Both the position numbers and the translations under genes were made by a program. A model generated the notes under the pieces. It was not told the DNA's origin, did not search any database, and worked only from the letters and a program-made list of their open reading frames with translations. Of a stretch of 64,000 bases of DNA, positions 1 through 12,749 are shown piece after piece (within the stretch, counting starts at the first letter, position 1; every line of letters begins with the position of its first letter). This stretch comes from Dipylidium caninum. Taxonomy: Eukaryota > Platyhelminthes > Cestoda > Cyclophyllidea > Dipylidiidae. The stretch spans positions 310,001 to 374,000 of the forward strand of contig QEYB01000047.1 of NCBI GenBank assembly GCA_017562135.1, in the 5' to 3' direction.

Positions 1-1
1 T

Positions 2-145
2 CGCCAAAAATTACTGGTTCCTGGACGGGATGCGTTGACACATCTCCATGCAGCCCTGATTATGCGCCTTCAAAGTGCCATTTGCTTCATCGTCCATGCG
101 GGATTCCTTAAATGGTGAAAATTTTAATGGGGCTAGTTGTGTAGT
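2..145 (+). mobile_element. Degenerate 3' end of a mariner transposase (cut by window edge)
   Basis: Conceptual translation gives the conserved C-terminal mariner transposase block in two frames. RQKLL appears first (bases 2-16); after a frameshift a block like HPPYSPDLAPSDYHLF reads TSPCSPDYAPSKCHLLH (about 52-93), and SLNGENF follows near 108-128. In intact elements this block carries the region around the third catalytic aspartate and the strand that follows it. Stops and the frameshift show it is a dead copy. The rest of the element lies left of the window, and no 3' terminal repeat could be made out to the right. Tc1/mariner cut-and-paste elements are the family; the assignment rests on the residue pattern alone. 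Confidence 0.75.
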
Positions 146-3100
146 CACAATTAAATCAATTGACTATGAATATAATTATATAATATAATAATAGCATAAT
201 GGACAACGAAATAATGTTTATATTTAACGTTCGGTTCATAACTTAAACTTGGACGAATAGAAGGTGAGCGGGAGAGGCTAAAAGGCGTTTCACATGGCCT
301 TGGGGCCAGAAGGCCATTCACATCACAAATAGTTGGTTTTAATGCACTTTTACTTTCTCTCTTTCTCCATTGACTGAAGCACTCCCTGGGTCTTGTGTGT
401 GTGTCCTTACACGGTGGAACAGAAGGGGGCCTCAACAAGAGACGATGTAGTCCCATTGGCCACAATACCTCATCTGCGTTCCTGCAGATAAAAATGTGCT
501 TAGATGGCGATTTCTTCAAATGCTCTATTTTTACTTCTCACTCGCGTCACTGGACTCGTCCCGGTGTTGTCGGATTGATGAGCAAGTTGGTTAAATATCC
601 CCATTCGACTCTGGACGCAGATATTACAAGCCACAAACTTCCAACCTCCATCTTACCCATTCCGCTTTCCCGAGAGTGATAGGCGAATTTCTGTGGAATG
701 GAGAATGAGGGCGTTTCAATGAGGGTCCAAGTCTACTGAGATGTATACCGAGACGAATCATAAAAGTGTCTCCCAGCAGTGTGAATAAGTGAAATAAAAA
801 ACGTTGGTGTAGCTCCGCCTGGACCTTTTTATGTGTCGAGACAGTGAAATGCGCTTAAATAACTAGGTTTGACGATTTCACCACACACTGTCTGTAGAAT
901 ACTGTTGAATTGTGGTTCTTCTTTTTCTAGGCTGTGAAGTGGCGATTGGCATCAGGAATTCTTGCACGATTAGACCAGAAAGCGGAACTACTCAGTGATA
1001 GACGGGAAAAGCTAAATCATGGGTTTTACTTAGCCCATTAGTAAACCTTAAGTCTCGGGATGCTGACGTCTTTCCAGCGTTAAAAGTTGGGGGGAAAAGA
1101 AAAGGAGAGCATTCGACCACAAAAAGCTATATCAATTCCTAATGGTAGGAAGTGAAAACTACTAGTAAGACGAATTGGACCACAGTTCATCTACTGCTCG
1201 GATTAAAAGGCATAGTGGGTTAAAATCTTCCCTTTGTGGAGGAAAATCAAATTCAGAGGACTTTTTTCATATGTTTTGCCCAGACTGCGAAGGAGCAGGA
1301 TCTTACGGCCCCGGTTACTTGATCGGATGTAACATTCAAAAATCCCACGGAACTGTATCGGAATCCAAGGTCGCATAAGTGGTAAAACAAAGAACAACTC
1401 CACTTACGTTCAAGCATATATCTGACAGATTGCGACATGCCTCAATTGCAAATGCATGTGCGGAATTATCGAGCATTTAATTAAAAAAGCACTAATATTA
1501 GCCTGGAAACTAGTAAATGGGCGGTGAATAAAATTTAAAAACGGCCAAGGCGATTTTCCGCATTATTCGTTGTATTCAATCAAAATAACTTGCATTGGCT
1601 TCTATGACGTTCTGCCGACGATTGAGCAAGTCGTACGTGTCTTTTTTGAAGAAGATGTTAATTTGTGAAGTTAGTAAACAATTCGAAGCCTCTTATAATA
1701 CCATTTTCGTGTGGCATTTTTTCCCTGTTAAGTAAATCCTAATTAAGAATAAGGTAGTAATTTTTCTGTCGGTAAAATATCGGGTAAATATGGAGGATGT
1801 GATACGATTTCATTTTTCAGAGAGGTTAATTTGTCAAAAGTAAATTAATCTTTACGTGATCGTCGCTCTTGAGGTCGTCAGACCATTTCCAATGACATCA
1901 ATTTGTACGGGAGGTACACATGAGTCCAATTTTTGCTTTCTTCATCTTTTAGCATATACAGACGTTTTAAGACAACATTAGCCGTATGGAAGGTTGGTTC
2001 CTCTTTAGTTTAGACCCAAATTCGCAAATAGTTCGGTGTGTAGACCGGATTTCACAATCGTCGTTTTTGATTCCTCCTCGTTATCAACATGGGCCGGTGA
2101 TCCCCCTCGAAGCGAGAGTGCTCGACGATATTCAAATTGCCAGAAGGAGATTTACGCAACAAATATGAGGCATTTTATGTTTATCAGTGAGTTCATCTCC
2201 AAATGCTTCATTAATGTTTCTCGAAACCTGTTGAGCTGTGCTATGATTAAATTTAAACTCATACAAGTAAAGTAGATATAAATCAGATCCTTTTTCTGTC
2301 TGAAATGAGAGAAGATAAAGTAAAAATGAGATACAAAGGGAAGAGTTATACGAAATGAGTGGGAATAATGTTTCGTGCATTCACAAATAAATATATCGAG
2401 CACACATGGCAAAGTATCTCTCTCAAACGTATCTGAAGAAAGACCAAATCGCAACACTCGTTTCATAGTTTCCAACCTAAAAAATTACTTCTAGCACCTG
2501 AAATGTCGGGCTTGACTGCCCCGTGCGAACTCCTTCCCAATTCTCTACTTTCCATCGGTACGAATGAGCCAAGTTTAACCGATAGGAGCGTGGCGGCATT
2601 GCCGACATATACCAGAAATAGCCTGCTTTTGTTGTGGCTCTTCATTCTGTCAAGTGTTCCACGACTAGGAAACGTTACAGCCATCACTCCCCATTGCTTC
2701 ATCACACAATTGCACAGGCAAAGAATATAAGATAACACTAATAATAATTAATGTACAGAGCTGTAACGAATGAAAGCTAATAAACTGTTCAATAGCCCTC
2801 AATCCCCAGTCCCATACTCTGCCTTCTTCTCCAGTTCAGGAATGCCGGGTGGTTGACATTTGATTTGTCGCTGTGTTAATTGTAGCTACTGACACTCCGA
2901 TCCCTCCCATGGTCCTGAGGTTAACTTAACCGTGGGAAACGAATTTCCATGCAGTAGAACACAAAAGTGAGTAAAATATTATGCGCGATTATCCCTTCGG
3001 TGTCCAGACCGTCGTAACTTTTGTGTTCTGAATTAAAACGTACACTGGATTCCACCTCCAGTGTTTGTCCGCTTAAGTTTTTGTTCCTGCTGCCTTTACA

Positions 3101-4091
3101 TTTAGCCTTGATTTCGCTTTAGGGAGAAGGTGACAACTCAAGAAATACAAACCAACGCACTGGCAGGGTGGAGACCTATGAGGGTGTGGTGAAACTTTAG
3201 GAGTTTCGTCGGAAAAGAGCCCGAAAAATTCGAATAGTTCCGCCCGTGGGGATTTTAACGAGTGTGTGAATTTCATTACGAGTGGTGACGAGTAAGTAAT
3301 ATATGTCTCCCGAGCATGTGACATTTGCGTGATTTTGGCACAATGATTAATAAATCATTGAGGCCAAAATGTGGCTGGAACCCATGACACGATTTGAGGC
3401 TCACCATCCGACTCTAAGTGTCATGACACAGTGAGGAATTCAATGCAATCCCTTGTGAGGTATCTTAAATCGTCAGAACTGTGAAAAAAACTTATTTCCA
3501 TTCCTAGCCAACTCTTCCATGTCTGCTTAGGAAAAAGTCTCCGTCCAAAATTGAAGTAACTTTTTCTCCTGTTACGCACATGACTCGTCGGTGCAGAGGC
3601 AGATTTTGCAACGATCACAGTTTCGAAACTAAGATTGACGTCGACGTAATAAACTTCACCTCAGCCCCATTGAAACGCGCATTTTCTTTCGGGGTTGGCC
3701 ATATGATTATGTCATGTTCTAATAAGATGGGATTTTCAGATTTCAGCACAGGCGTTAAGCTCTAAGTGAGGCTTTTCACTCGAGACGAGTTGAGAAGGCA
3801 TGACTGGACATTTCATTCTTCCAAATTCACAAACTCATTTCCAATGGAACTAGAATTTTCACCCTTTGTAGGGAGAATTGGCGGCGAGGCGACAACCAAA
3901 AGTTTCCGCCGAATGGCTTAACAGCAAGATACTGCTCTGACTTGGGGAGGGGATTATAGGCCTCATTTCGCCTCCTAACAGCTAGAAATAGTCCGCTTCC
4001 TCATCCTGTTGGGCTGACGTTCTACCGCTTTTCCAGCCTCACAGGTGGCGCTTCTTTGGCGTCAATGGAATAACAATGGCAACAAGACATA
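146..4091. other. Gene-free stretch
   Basis: No exon with recognisable protein similarity, no RNA gene and no clear repeat was found. Open frames are short, overlap on both strands and lack a family signature. I treat it as intergenic DNA. Confidence 0.5.
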
Positions 4092-4119
4092 GAGTTGGCA
4101 ACTGAAGGACAGTGGATTT
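4092..4119 (+). repeat. Terminal inverted repeat of the mariner (3' end of element)
   Basis: It begins GAGTTGGCAACTGAAGG and ends in GTGGATTT. It matches imperfectly the reverse complement of the repeat at the opposite end and the repeat of the second full-length copy (GGGTTGGCAAC...GGATTT). Confidence 0.75.
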
Positions 4120-5239
4120 TGAGAAAGAATGGAAATTCGGGCTTTAGCCGAAAAATATAACTTTATTCCATTATGTGTTGTCCGTTTTCGTCGATGACCT
4201 TTTGCTATCGTTCACACAGTGCCAAAATTCCACATTCATAAAATCTCTGATCTCTGTCATCAAAAACTGAATTGAGTGTGATTTAACATTAGTAGCATAA
4301 TAAAAAACCTTACCATTTAAGAGGCTTTGCATGGAACGACGCAGTAAATGGCAGTCTGAAGGCGCAGGGTTGGGGCTATACAACAAATCTCAACGCATTC
4401 CAACCCAAATCCAACAATTTTTGGAGAAGAGGTGTGGAGGTTTGCATTTGTCACTTCTGATCGTTTTGCTTGAATTGCATCATCTATTTTGGCGACCTTT
4501 TGAACATGTACATTTAAAACGACGGTTTGGTCGTTTGATAAAAGTTAAAGGTTCAGAATTCCTTTATAATCCCACCAGACCGACAACCAAAACTTTTTCT
4601 GGTAATTCTCTGCTTTTGCTATGTCTGAGCTGTTCACCTGGCATCACTCACCATCTCTTCCTATTAGCTTTGCTCTAAATTCTCCACTTTTCGTCACCAG
4701 TAATTAGCCTTCTCAGAAATGGATAAAATGCGTTAGGTCAAATGAATTTCTTTAAGCTGGTGAAGGATGCGTAGATCTAGCTTCCTGACATAGCCAAGCT
4801 TTTTAACTTTTTTTCAATGTATGTACGTGATTCGCATCCAAACTTCTCTGTATCATCACTTCTTTTCTCCTGGCGTTCTAAACCGAAAAATTCCCTCACT
4901 GATGTAATTATCACCAACTTCAACTAGAATGACGGCCAGATTGTTGAGCATTTTCTATGGAAAGTCACCAGAACGCAGTCTGGCAAACCAATTTTTGCGG
5001 ACACTGTCTTCGTTTCAAGGCTTCATTCCATTTCGGACACCACTTCTTGTGTGCTCACGATGGCTTGCGATGCCAGATGCACATCTTGTTCTTTTGCCTT
5101 TAAATTAAGATAATAACAAAACTAAAAAGCTTAAGACAATTTTTTACTAAACGAGATGCAGAGGTCCAAATAATAATAATAAGTACAGGTTGGATACTTT
5201 GAACGCGTTAACGCAAAATAGTTTAAAATCCATGTGCCA

Positions 5240-5267
5240 AGAAATCCGCAACCACTTAGTAACCCGA
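5240..5267 (-). repeat. Terminal inverted repeat of the mariner (5' end of element)
   Basis: Read on the minus strand it begins TCGGGTTACTAAGTGG and continues into TTGCGGATTT. It is flanked by TA at 5268-5269, the mariner target site. Confidence 0.8.
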
Positions 5268-5269
5268 TA

Positions 5270-5818
5270 TTTACTGTCCACCATTCTAACAGTTAAGGTC
5301 TATCTAAGAGTCTACTCGGATTCTCAACATTCATACAGAGATTTTTGAATGAGGAACCAAAGATTTCGTTAAGGCATGCATTAACTGACCGAAACTGTGC
5401 AGAGAGGAGCTCACGAAGACTAATTAATGGCCACTTATGATAGCAAACCTATTTCCGGGCTGCCTTAACACCGAACTCTGTGTGTCCCAGTCGAGATCAG
5501 CCAGTTCTCCGAATTGGCTGTCTGTGTGACAGAACAGAGGACTTTGTGGATTTGCGCGGCACTCGCTTGGTCAGTACGGTAGCATTATGGTCCAGACATG
5601 ATGTCAAAGCTGTCAGTGGATATAATAAATCTTTACGGAGATGTTGCTAGAAAGGCATTTCCAATCTGCCTCCTGGTGAGTAGAGAACAGGAGGCGGATA
5701 CTGTTTCAGCAACCACCCTACAACACATCCGGTCGGTCAAGCTTGACCGCCTTGCCGATCAAACATTAACACACGTATGTTTAGGTGAAACGAACGTGAC
5801 CGGAAGTGTTTTAGTGGA
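5270..5818. other. Upstream region of the antigen B-like gene
   Basis: No exon is recognised. The stretch lies between the dead mariner and the TATA box of the antigen B-like gene and presumably contains its proximal control region, but I see no specific operator-like repeat. Confidence 0.4.
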
Positions 5819-5826
5819 TATATAAG
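5819..5826 (+). promoter_or_regulatory. TATA box of antigen B-like gene
   Basis: TATATAAG sits 47 bases before the ATG. With transcription starting about 30 bases downstream, the 5' untranslated leader would be only about 20 bases. Position and sequence are typical of a strong, cell-type-specific promoter. Confidence 0.75.
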
Positions 5827-5872
5827 ACAGTTTTTAGTGACCCAGCTCTACTCGTTTTTGGCAGATCACACA

Positions 5873-6222
5873 ATGAAGACCTACCTTCTCCTAGCTTTCA
5901 CTTTCGTGGCTTTCGTGGCCTGTGTCATGGCGTAAGTCCTCAAAATTAAACTTATGCATGGGCATAAAAAGTGAGAAATTTCCCGACTTTACCATCCTGC
6001 TGGTTTCTTTTACCCCTAAGGAACGAGGATACTTCACTGAAGGATCAAAGCATGAAGACTTTGGGCGAGTTGAAGGAGTTCTTCGGAAAAGATCCCTTGG
6101 GTCAAAAAATGGCCGCCGTTTGCAAGGAGGTGAGAGACTTCTTCCAAATACTGGGAACGAAAGCTCGATCCGCCCTAAAGGAATACGCCAAAAGATTAAT
6201 GAGTGAGATAGAAGGAGAATAG
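5873..6222 (+). CDS. Antigen B-like 8-kDa secreted lipid-binding protein (two exons)
   Basis: Exons 5873-5931 and 6021-6222 are separated by an 89-base intron (donor GTAAGT, acceptor CCTAAG); the split codon restores Ala. The predicted protein has 86 residues. Residues 1-20 (MKTYLLLAFTFVAFVACVMA) are a classic signal peptide coded almost exactly by exon 1, as in Echinococcus antigen B genes. The mature 66 residues are amphipathic-helical and carry the family hallmark DPLGQK (residues 44-49), followed by a second charged helix ending in acidic EIEGE. Members of this cestode-specific family form oligomeric lipoprotein particles that bind fatty acids and other lipids and are abundant secreted antigens. 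The size, two-exon layout and intron position all match the family. A TATA box lies directly upstream. No second copy was found in this window, although relatives often occur in clusters. The exact subfamily cannot be set by eye. Confidence 0.92.
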
Positions 6223-9200
6223 AAATTTGAGGGAATTCTGTGCCCACACGTAGATTTCATTCAACATCCAATCAATTCATTCAACCTCTTGCCTTGCTCG
6301 TCTTATTATTTCTTTTGGATGCCGGTCCTAATCGCATAAAATCGCTCTGTTCAAATATCGGATTTGTATTTACATTTATATTATGTTTGAAGACAGTTTG
6401 GATTAGAGAATTACTGGGGTAGCATACAACTTGGCCATTCGCCAATGTCCTCCAGGTATACGTCAACCACTGTCATCTCTCAACACTTGCCTCGATGTCC
6501 AGTGGCTCAAATGAAATGTTCTACCTTAGGAAAGAACCTTGCCTTTACCTTGCATGTATCGCCGATTCCACGACAAAAAACGACGGTCACTGTTTACGGC
6601 TTGTTCACAGTACACCATTCCAATCATTCCGACTCGAACGATTCAGTTTATTGAGGGATTGACATTTGGTTATACTCTCATGCCGAGAAGGGGCGCCATA
6701 TTGGTAGTTGTTTTCGTTGTTAGCGGGTCTCCTAACTAGGTTTGACAAAGGGGAAAGAAGATCTTTGGTTTTCACGGCGACCAGATCCACCAACTCAACG
6801 ATGGGTAATAGTATCGGGCAACGTAAAATTTACTGCATTGGACTTATTCAGCATTATAATTCACATAGCCAAGCCTAAGAAGGCGTATCCGAGTGCAGTA
6901 AATACAAACAGTGTCCCGTCCAGTAATGAGAACGAAGATTCGGCCCATTTGTAAAAGGAGCACAACCTGTACGCATTTACGGACAGGCGGCATACAGAGG
7001 CATGTTTATGTCGCGTTTCACAGCCAACGTAATACCCTGACATTCAACTTTCGACCTACAAATGAAGCGTCTGGTCTAGAAAAAACGGTCAGACATGTCG
7101 GCTACTTGACTTTCAGACGATTACCCCCGTGCCTTCGTCTCACCTCCTAGCTTTAGACATGTCATCATTGTTTAGAAAGACAGTTAAAAGCTTGTGAAAA
7201 AAAACCTAATTAATTTTCGACTATTAATTTCAGTTACATCCGACGTGCTTATGCCTTCCCCTCCGAGTTGATAGTTTAACAGCGGAGGAGAAGGGGATGG
7301 GAGTAGACCTTACGTCTCAGTTTGTTATGCACATTAATTATGGCTTCGAGAGCGATTTTCCGAACCATTTCACAATGACAGGCGTAACATGGCACGGATG
7401 AAGAGGTGGAGACAAGTCGCATAACGTAAAGTGTGCTCTGGTAAATAAAAAAGTTAGGTAAATAAAACACTGACCTCAGATAGCTAAGAGTGAGTGAATG
7501 AGTGAGTCGGTGGGTGGTGGTGGTGTGTGGTGGTGGTATTGTGTTGGTGACGAAAAGGGGATACACTTTACTGTGAGAATCCTAGGCTCGCAAAATTTAT
7601 TCCGCCTTCTCCGTCCCTCTTTTCCCTTGAATGTTTCTTTGGAATTACCCTATTCTACTCAGAAGCTGAACTTCACATATTTCTATCCACCCTCATTGGG
7701 GTGGGAGTCTAAGATTTTAACGGGACGAGTTGTTGTATTTTCCGGGTTAAGTCTGTTTCATAATTGAGATTAAGTCGACGAAAAGGAGTTGTGAGGGCCA
7801 AAGAAGCAGTGCGGCAAATGCAAAGTGCAGATGACACGGAAAAACTCAAGACTAAGATAGAACGCGGAATGACGACACACCACTTTTCTAAAAAATCAAC
7901 CCTACGGAATTAAATGTTCTACTTATTCGGTCAGTGAGCACTTTCTGCATATATGATCCTCATTCTATCTACATTTGTACAACCTACAGCCTCAAATCCC
8001 ATTTTTGTCAGGCTGCATTTTGAGAAACAAAACATCACTACGAAAGGAGAACAGACGGGTTGAAACATAACCAGGAGGTAACGATCGGACAGCCTGGGTC
8101 TGATCGTCGCGTAATTCCACGTGGCGTGACTGTCCCGGCTCTCGAAGCCACCACTGACCACACAAATGAGGTCGGTCTAACCCACAACAAAGAGCACTGT
8201 GACGGATCGCCCTTAATTACAGTAATAGGAAAATTATCCTGATACATTTTGCGTGATGAGCATGCGACCCTTCGGAGTAAATGCGCAACCGAGTTAGAGG
8301 CTTTAGTAGCGGCTCATGGTGGAATGTTCATCATCTATCAGCCCTGCAGTAAGTGACTAAACCCTAGGTATACATTCCTCATCGTTGTTTCTCCCTCAGT
8401 AGCTCGACATTCCCCGCCTTTAACATCAACCGTCACTCAATGACACTGTTTCTGAGGCAGAATGAGACACACAACGGCTTCCAAGTCCCTCGAGAAGAAC
8501 TAGAAAGCAGAGACGCTTCCCACGTCATAATATGCCACTGTACGCATAAACGCCCTTTGAATGTGCCAAAGTCACTCGGCCCTGTTTAGAGATGAATATA
8601 GCATCAATGCTAACCTCGTCGTTTCGAGTCTGTTCTCATTCACTTTTATTGCCATATCCCATTTTTGTCGACTAATTACAAGAGAGTTTACTAACGATGG
8701 TAATTCAATTTACTCTAAAAGTGCATTTAAGTTTCTTAATGAAGTTGAGCTTAGCAATGTGACCTTCGGTAGTACAGACCTCCCGGAGCCCTCGGACATT
8801 GACATTAGATCTACTTCACTCCGTTGTAGGCAGCATAGATGAAAAGTTATGACTTCTTGTTATGTTCTTTTTCCTCCCTTTCACATTTCATGAATGCGTT
8901 ATCGGTTGTTTACATATTCTGCCTCGTAACACCTCAATGCTACCAGAGGTGAATACATCAAGAGCCATGAATGATAGACTCCAATGAGAACTTATACTGA
9001 CCCTAACAAAAATACACATTAAAAATGAATTTGTAAATAATTTCTGTGCCTCTGTTGTTGGTAGTGGCTGAAAGAACGAGAATTGCAGAAGTTTTAGAAC
9101 AATTTGAATAGCCGAGAAGAGGACAGTATAACCTAGCCTGGGGCAGTAGCAACATTTAAACCAATGCAGAAATCAAATGTTTCACCTCAATCTCCTAATT

Positions 9201-9843
9201 AAATCGTCTATCTAGCAATTAAATCGCTAGCCTGAAGAGATTGCCTCGTTTTGTAGCCCATCTGTAAGAGAGTGTCGAAGAATCTGCCGTCTTTTACCAA
9301 CCCGAGTGGATAGTCAACGATGGTTTCAAAAATTCAAAATAGTGTCTGACATTTCGTTAAGACTGTATCAGTTACTCAAGCAGGAGTTTGCCGTGGTTAT
9401 CAATTTTTGCTTCTCCATCAACTATACTCCACCATTGTCATGTCTCTCGTATACATTGCATTAACTTCAACGTTCAGCAATCAAGGTGTCAGAACAACTC
9501 TTTTACGCAACGCTGAAACATTAGTCGTGTGGGCGAGAAGGAAGATCCACTCAACTCATCTAAGTAACCTCAATGAGTACAAGCATAATTGCATTGAAAC
9601 TGGGGATAACTAGTCTCAATGACCAACTTCTTCAGATGTTGTTTCAGGGCCCATGTCAAACCTTTCGCCCCATCAATCTGCCACCAATTCGCCCACGTTT
9701 CTCCCAATGACGACCGTTTTGCGGCCTATCGGGTCGGTGGTGAAAAATACCTTCAGATCAGCAGATACTCATTGGACCCTTTTTCGGCCGCCTCATGTCG
9801 TCTTCGCTGAATGGGACAAAGGATAAAGAGACCGAGTGAGGGC

Positions 9844-9879
9844 CGGAGGGAGGCACGGAGGGAGGCACGGAGGGAGGCG
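9844..9879 (+). repeat. Short purine-rich tandem repeat, three 12-base units
   Basis: Three consecutive units of CGGAGGGAGGCA, the last ending in G instead of A. They sit within a longer, strongly purine-biased stretch (about 9840-9960). Confidence 0.85.
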
Positions 9880-12673
9880 CGGGGAGAGCGAGCGAGTTAA
9901 TGAGTGCGTGAATGAGAGGCGCTGGAGGCGAGTGTCCCGTTGAAAGACGAAGAAACACGGAGTGAAAGAGGACAACTTACGTTCTGGCAACAGCCACGAG
10001 AGCGAAAGGCTGAGAACGGGGACCACGTGCATCTCCACTTAGTGCTATTCACTACAAATGTCGAAGAGACATAAACTGGTGCCTTATATAATACTGTTGC
10101 TTCCTGTTGAATGTACACAAAATAAAAATACGCGTTATTTGCCACGCCGAAAGACCTAAAAATAGTCTTAAATCAAATACTAAGCCATGATTTATAACCA
10201 CACTCGGAAGTGGGAGGGTAGAACTCGAAACAAATTAGGTCAATTCGAGTTTCAGGCTGTGATTAGATATAGCCAGAGCTAGAAGACTTGACGGAATATG
10301 CCAATGGCAATGCGAGCCGTGAGGAGACATTTAAAACCTTTAACCAAGCAATTTGTGACACTACCTATCTTCGCTAGCCTCAGAATATAACAGACTTTGA
10401 ACTCAGTTTGAAGCATTAGAGGCTCTAAAGGTTGAGATAGATGGAATGAGCTGTTGTCTATCATAGCCTCCTCAAGCCGAAAATCCCACTTTCTCCATTC
10501 GGACCACACATTTCAAAGGCTGTCAGCAACTTCCGTAAGAGAATTGCGCAACTCGTTCGCGTCCATTTCTTCCTTAACATCCTCCGTATCTCCTTAATTG
10601 AGCCCTTTAGAGGTACATCATGCGAAAGTTAGTTTCACGTGGAGAAAATGTGAAGCCGGTTCGAGAATGTCTCAGCAGTTGGCATAGGAGCTACCCACTT
10701 TCCGTACCGCTTTCGCCCCTGTGGCCCCTATTGATGCCTTGTCAATGATTTTATGACTTCATCGATAACACTTTGTGTCCCACCAATAATAGACTCAGCA
10801 GAGAGAATTTGATTTAATATAAAGTTCCTGAGAGCTTTTAACATTAGCTAGTTGGAAGGGTCAACTTACTACACTGCGCTGTTTATACTACCCATTGAAG
10901 GACTATGATTTATAGTATTAGAGTGGATAATGCTAAGTCTGTTGAAACGGCAGTGCTGAGGCATCTCTCCCTTGACTGATTTAAGAAATGAAATAAGTTA
11001 GCATTCGTCATTCATTTTGGGCTACATATTCAAAAAGTGGTCCTAAAACACGTAAGGCTCCGTAGCTATGGTGAGGTAAAAAGGGGTAGTTAATCGAGAG
11101 TGTGTGAAACCGAGAAACCGCGCTTGGCTTCTAAATGATCTACCATATTATGGAATGCTCGAAAACAACCAAGGCTCCAGACGTTCCGAGCACCGTTTAT
11201 AGAGTAATGCACTAGAAGTTGTGTAGGAGGCCTGGCTTCGTACTCAAATTTCATTTGAAATGGCAAACAAATCCTTCTGACATACGCTGTCACGAGTAAA
11301 GCGACAAACGAGTCTCCAACACTTTTGCCAATCATGGGGATGAGAAGGTAAAGGTAAGTCTTTTAACTTTTGAACTTCTGGTTATCCTACTGTGGTCAAA
11401 AAGTACTAACACTGGAGTGAAGTTCCTTGGTATGATGATGTGATGGTGGTGACTGTGATGATGGGCACTGAAAGTCGGCATTGACTTTTAACTTTAACAT
11501 CTCCAGATTTAGCTTGGCCCAATACCTTTTAGCTACCCAATTCTGCCTACCCTTCACAATTCTTAAATGATGTAATCCTTCCACTTTTTCCGGTTGGAAA
11601 TTGTTTATTGGTTTTAGTAAGGCCTGCTTTTAAATTTGGTTACGGCCATTCGTAAGATTGTCCGCCGATTGCACTAAAACTAGCCAAAAAGTCCAGATGG
11701 GGAACATAGGATGGGATTCTCAAATTTCCTTATGAATATTTCCACGTGAATAGTTAAAGGACTATTAAAAGAAAACTGTTGTATCAAAACTCAAGCGTCT
11801 TTGTGAAATAAAGAAATAAATGCCCTACTACTTATGTGGCACAAGTAAGATACTTCAGGACGCCAGTGTCGTCTGAAGCCGAACGTTTAAAATGAAGAGG
11901 AAAAAACGTAAGGAAATCCTTAGATAACCATTGTCTTTGATACTGGTATATTTTTTAAAGGCACATGGTTCGACCATGTATCCTCTAGTGGTTCATATAA
12001 AACTGGTCCACAACCCCGGCCAAAATGTGTCCACCATAACCATTTCCAGGTTAACCGAATGCCTAACGGACCACTGCACTTCAAGTATTACTACAGATAA
12101 CGTTGTAGATGGTAACCGAGTCTGAAAGCTTGGTAATTCCTTGCACGTTTCAAAAACGTCGAATCAGAAGCATTTGGAAACAATACCGCATGAAGGAAGG
12201 TAAAATGAAGGAGGTAAAAAAAGTGACAAAAAAAAATAAGCAATTGACCCTTAAGAATGTTTTAACTTAACGTCTTTATTTCATTCACATCTAAAGCAGT
12301 GTAATGAATTTTGTTAATTTAAAAAGGAAAGCAAAAAATGTCACAGTTTATGGATGTATATACGTCGTGAGCAAGAACGGGGCATTTCTCCATCTCGCGG
12401 CTGGGTCACATAAATAGCCCCTTGATTTATCCGAGAAGTACGTTATCAAGCGCAGCACATGTCATTTCCAACAAGGACTGTCGTACAAGTCGTCTGATCT
12501 CTTCTCTCTCTCCTCTTCTGCACATTCTTCCCTTCTACCTTCCTACCCAACTTGTAGCCCAGCCGTCTGCTCCCCATGGCGCACCTAACTTAAATGCCAT
12601 CAATATTCACAGCGCGTTTTCCGATGGTAAGGAGTAGATACTGTCCACCAGAGGAGACAGAGAGGTATGCAGG

Positions 12674-12715
12674 TGGGTAGATAGATGAATGGATGGATAG
12701 ATGGATGGATTGAGA
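12674..12715 (+). repeat. GATG/GATA microsatellite-like patch
   Basis: Interrupted tetranucleotide units (GATGAATGGATGGATAGATG and onward) lie just outside the left arm of the large inverted repeat. Confidence 0.65.
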
Positions 12716-12749
12716 TGATGCTTGCATCCCAAACAGGGCTACCATAGGC

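Larger units (their letters stand above)
4092..5267 (-). mobile_element. Complete but dead mariner element
   Basis: Full-length mariner in reverse orientation, about 1.18 kb. The 5' terminal repeat on the minus strand begins at 5267 (TCGGGTTACTAAGTGG) and the 3' repeat reads inward from 4092 (GAGTTGGCAACTGAAGG). TA dinucleotides flank both ends (4090-4091 and 5268-5269), as expected for mariner target duplication. Transposase remnants on the minus strand run from about 5110 (a KGK-containing N-terminus) through an FARLRSGDFP-like helix-turn-helix segment (about 4960), LGYVRKLDLRILHQLKEIHL (about 4800), TGDEKW (about 4690) and APSDCHLL to the stop near 4171. The first catalytic aspartate (GDEKW) survives. 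The stretch that should hold the third one (HDNARPH) is shortened to NANLHTS, and there are many stops. The sequence closely resembles the copy at 61166-62371, including the 5' untranslated part. Confidence 0.9.
6223..12749. other. Long gene-free stretch
   Basis: About 6.5 kb without a recognisable exon. It contains simple-sequence patches: GT/GGT-rich at about 7487-7550, a purine-rich 12-base tandem repeat at 9844-9879 and a GATG/GATA-rich patch at about 12674-12715. Open frames here are short and overlap on opposite strands. I see no transposase or reverse-transcriptase motif. Confidence 0.45.
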
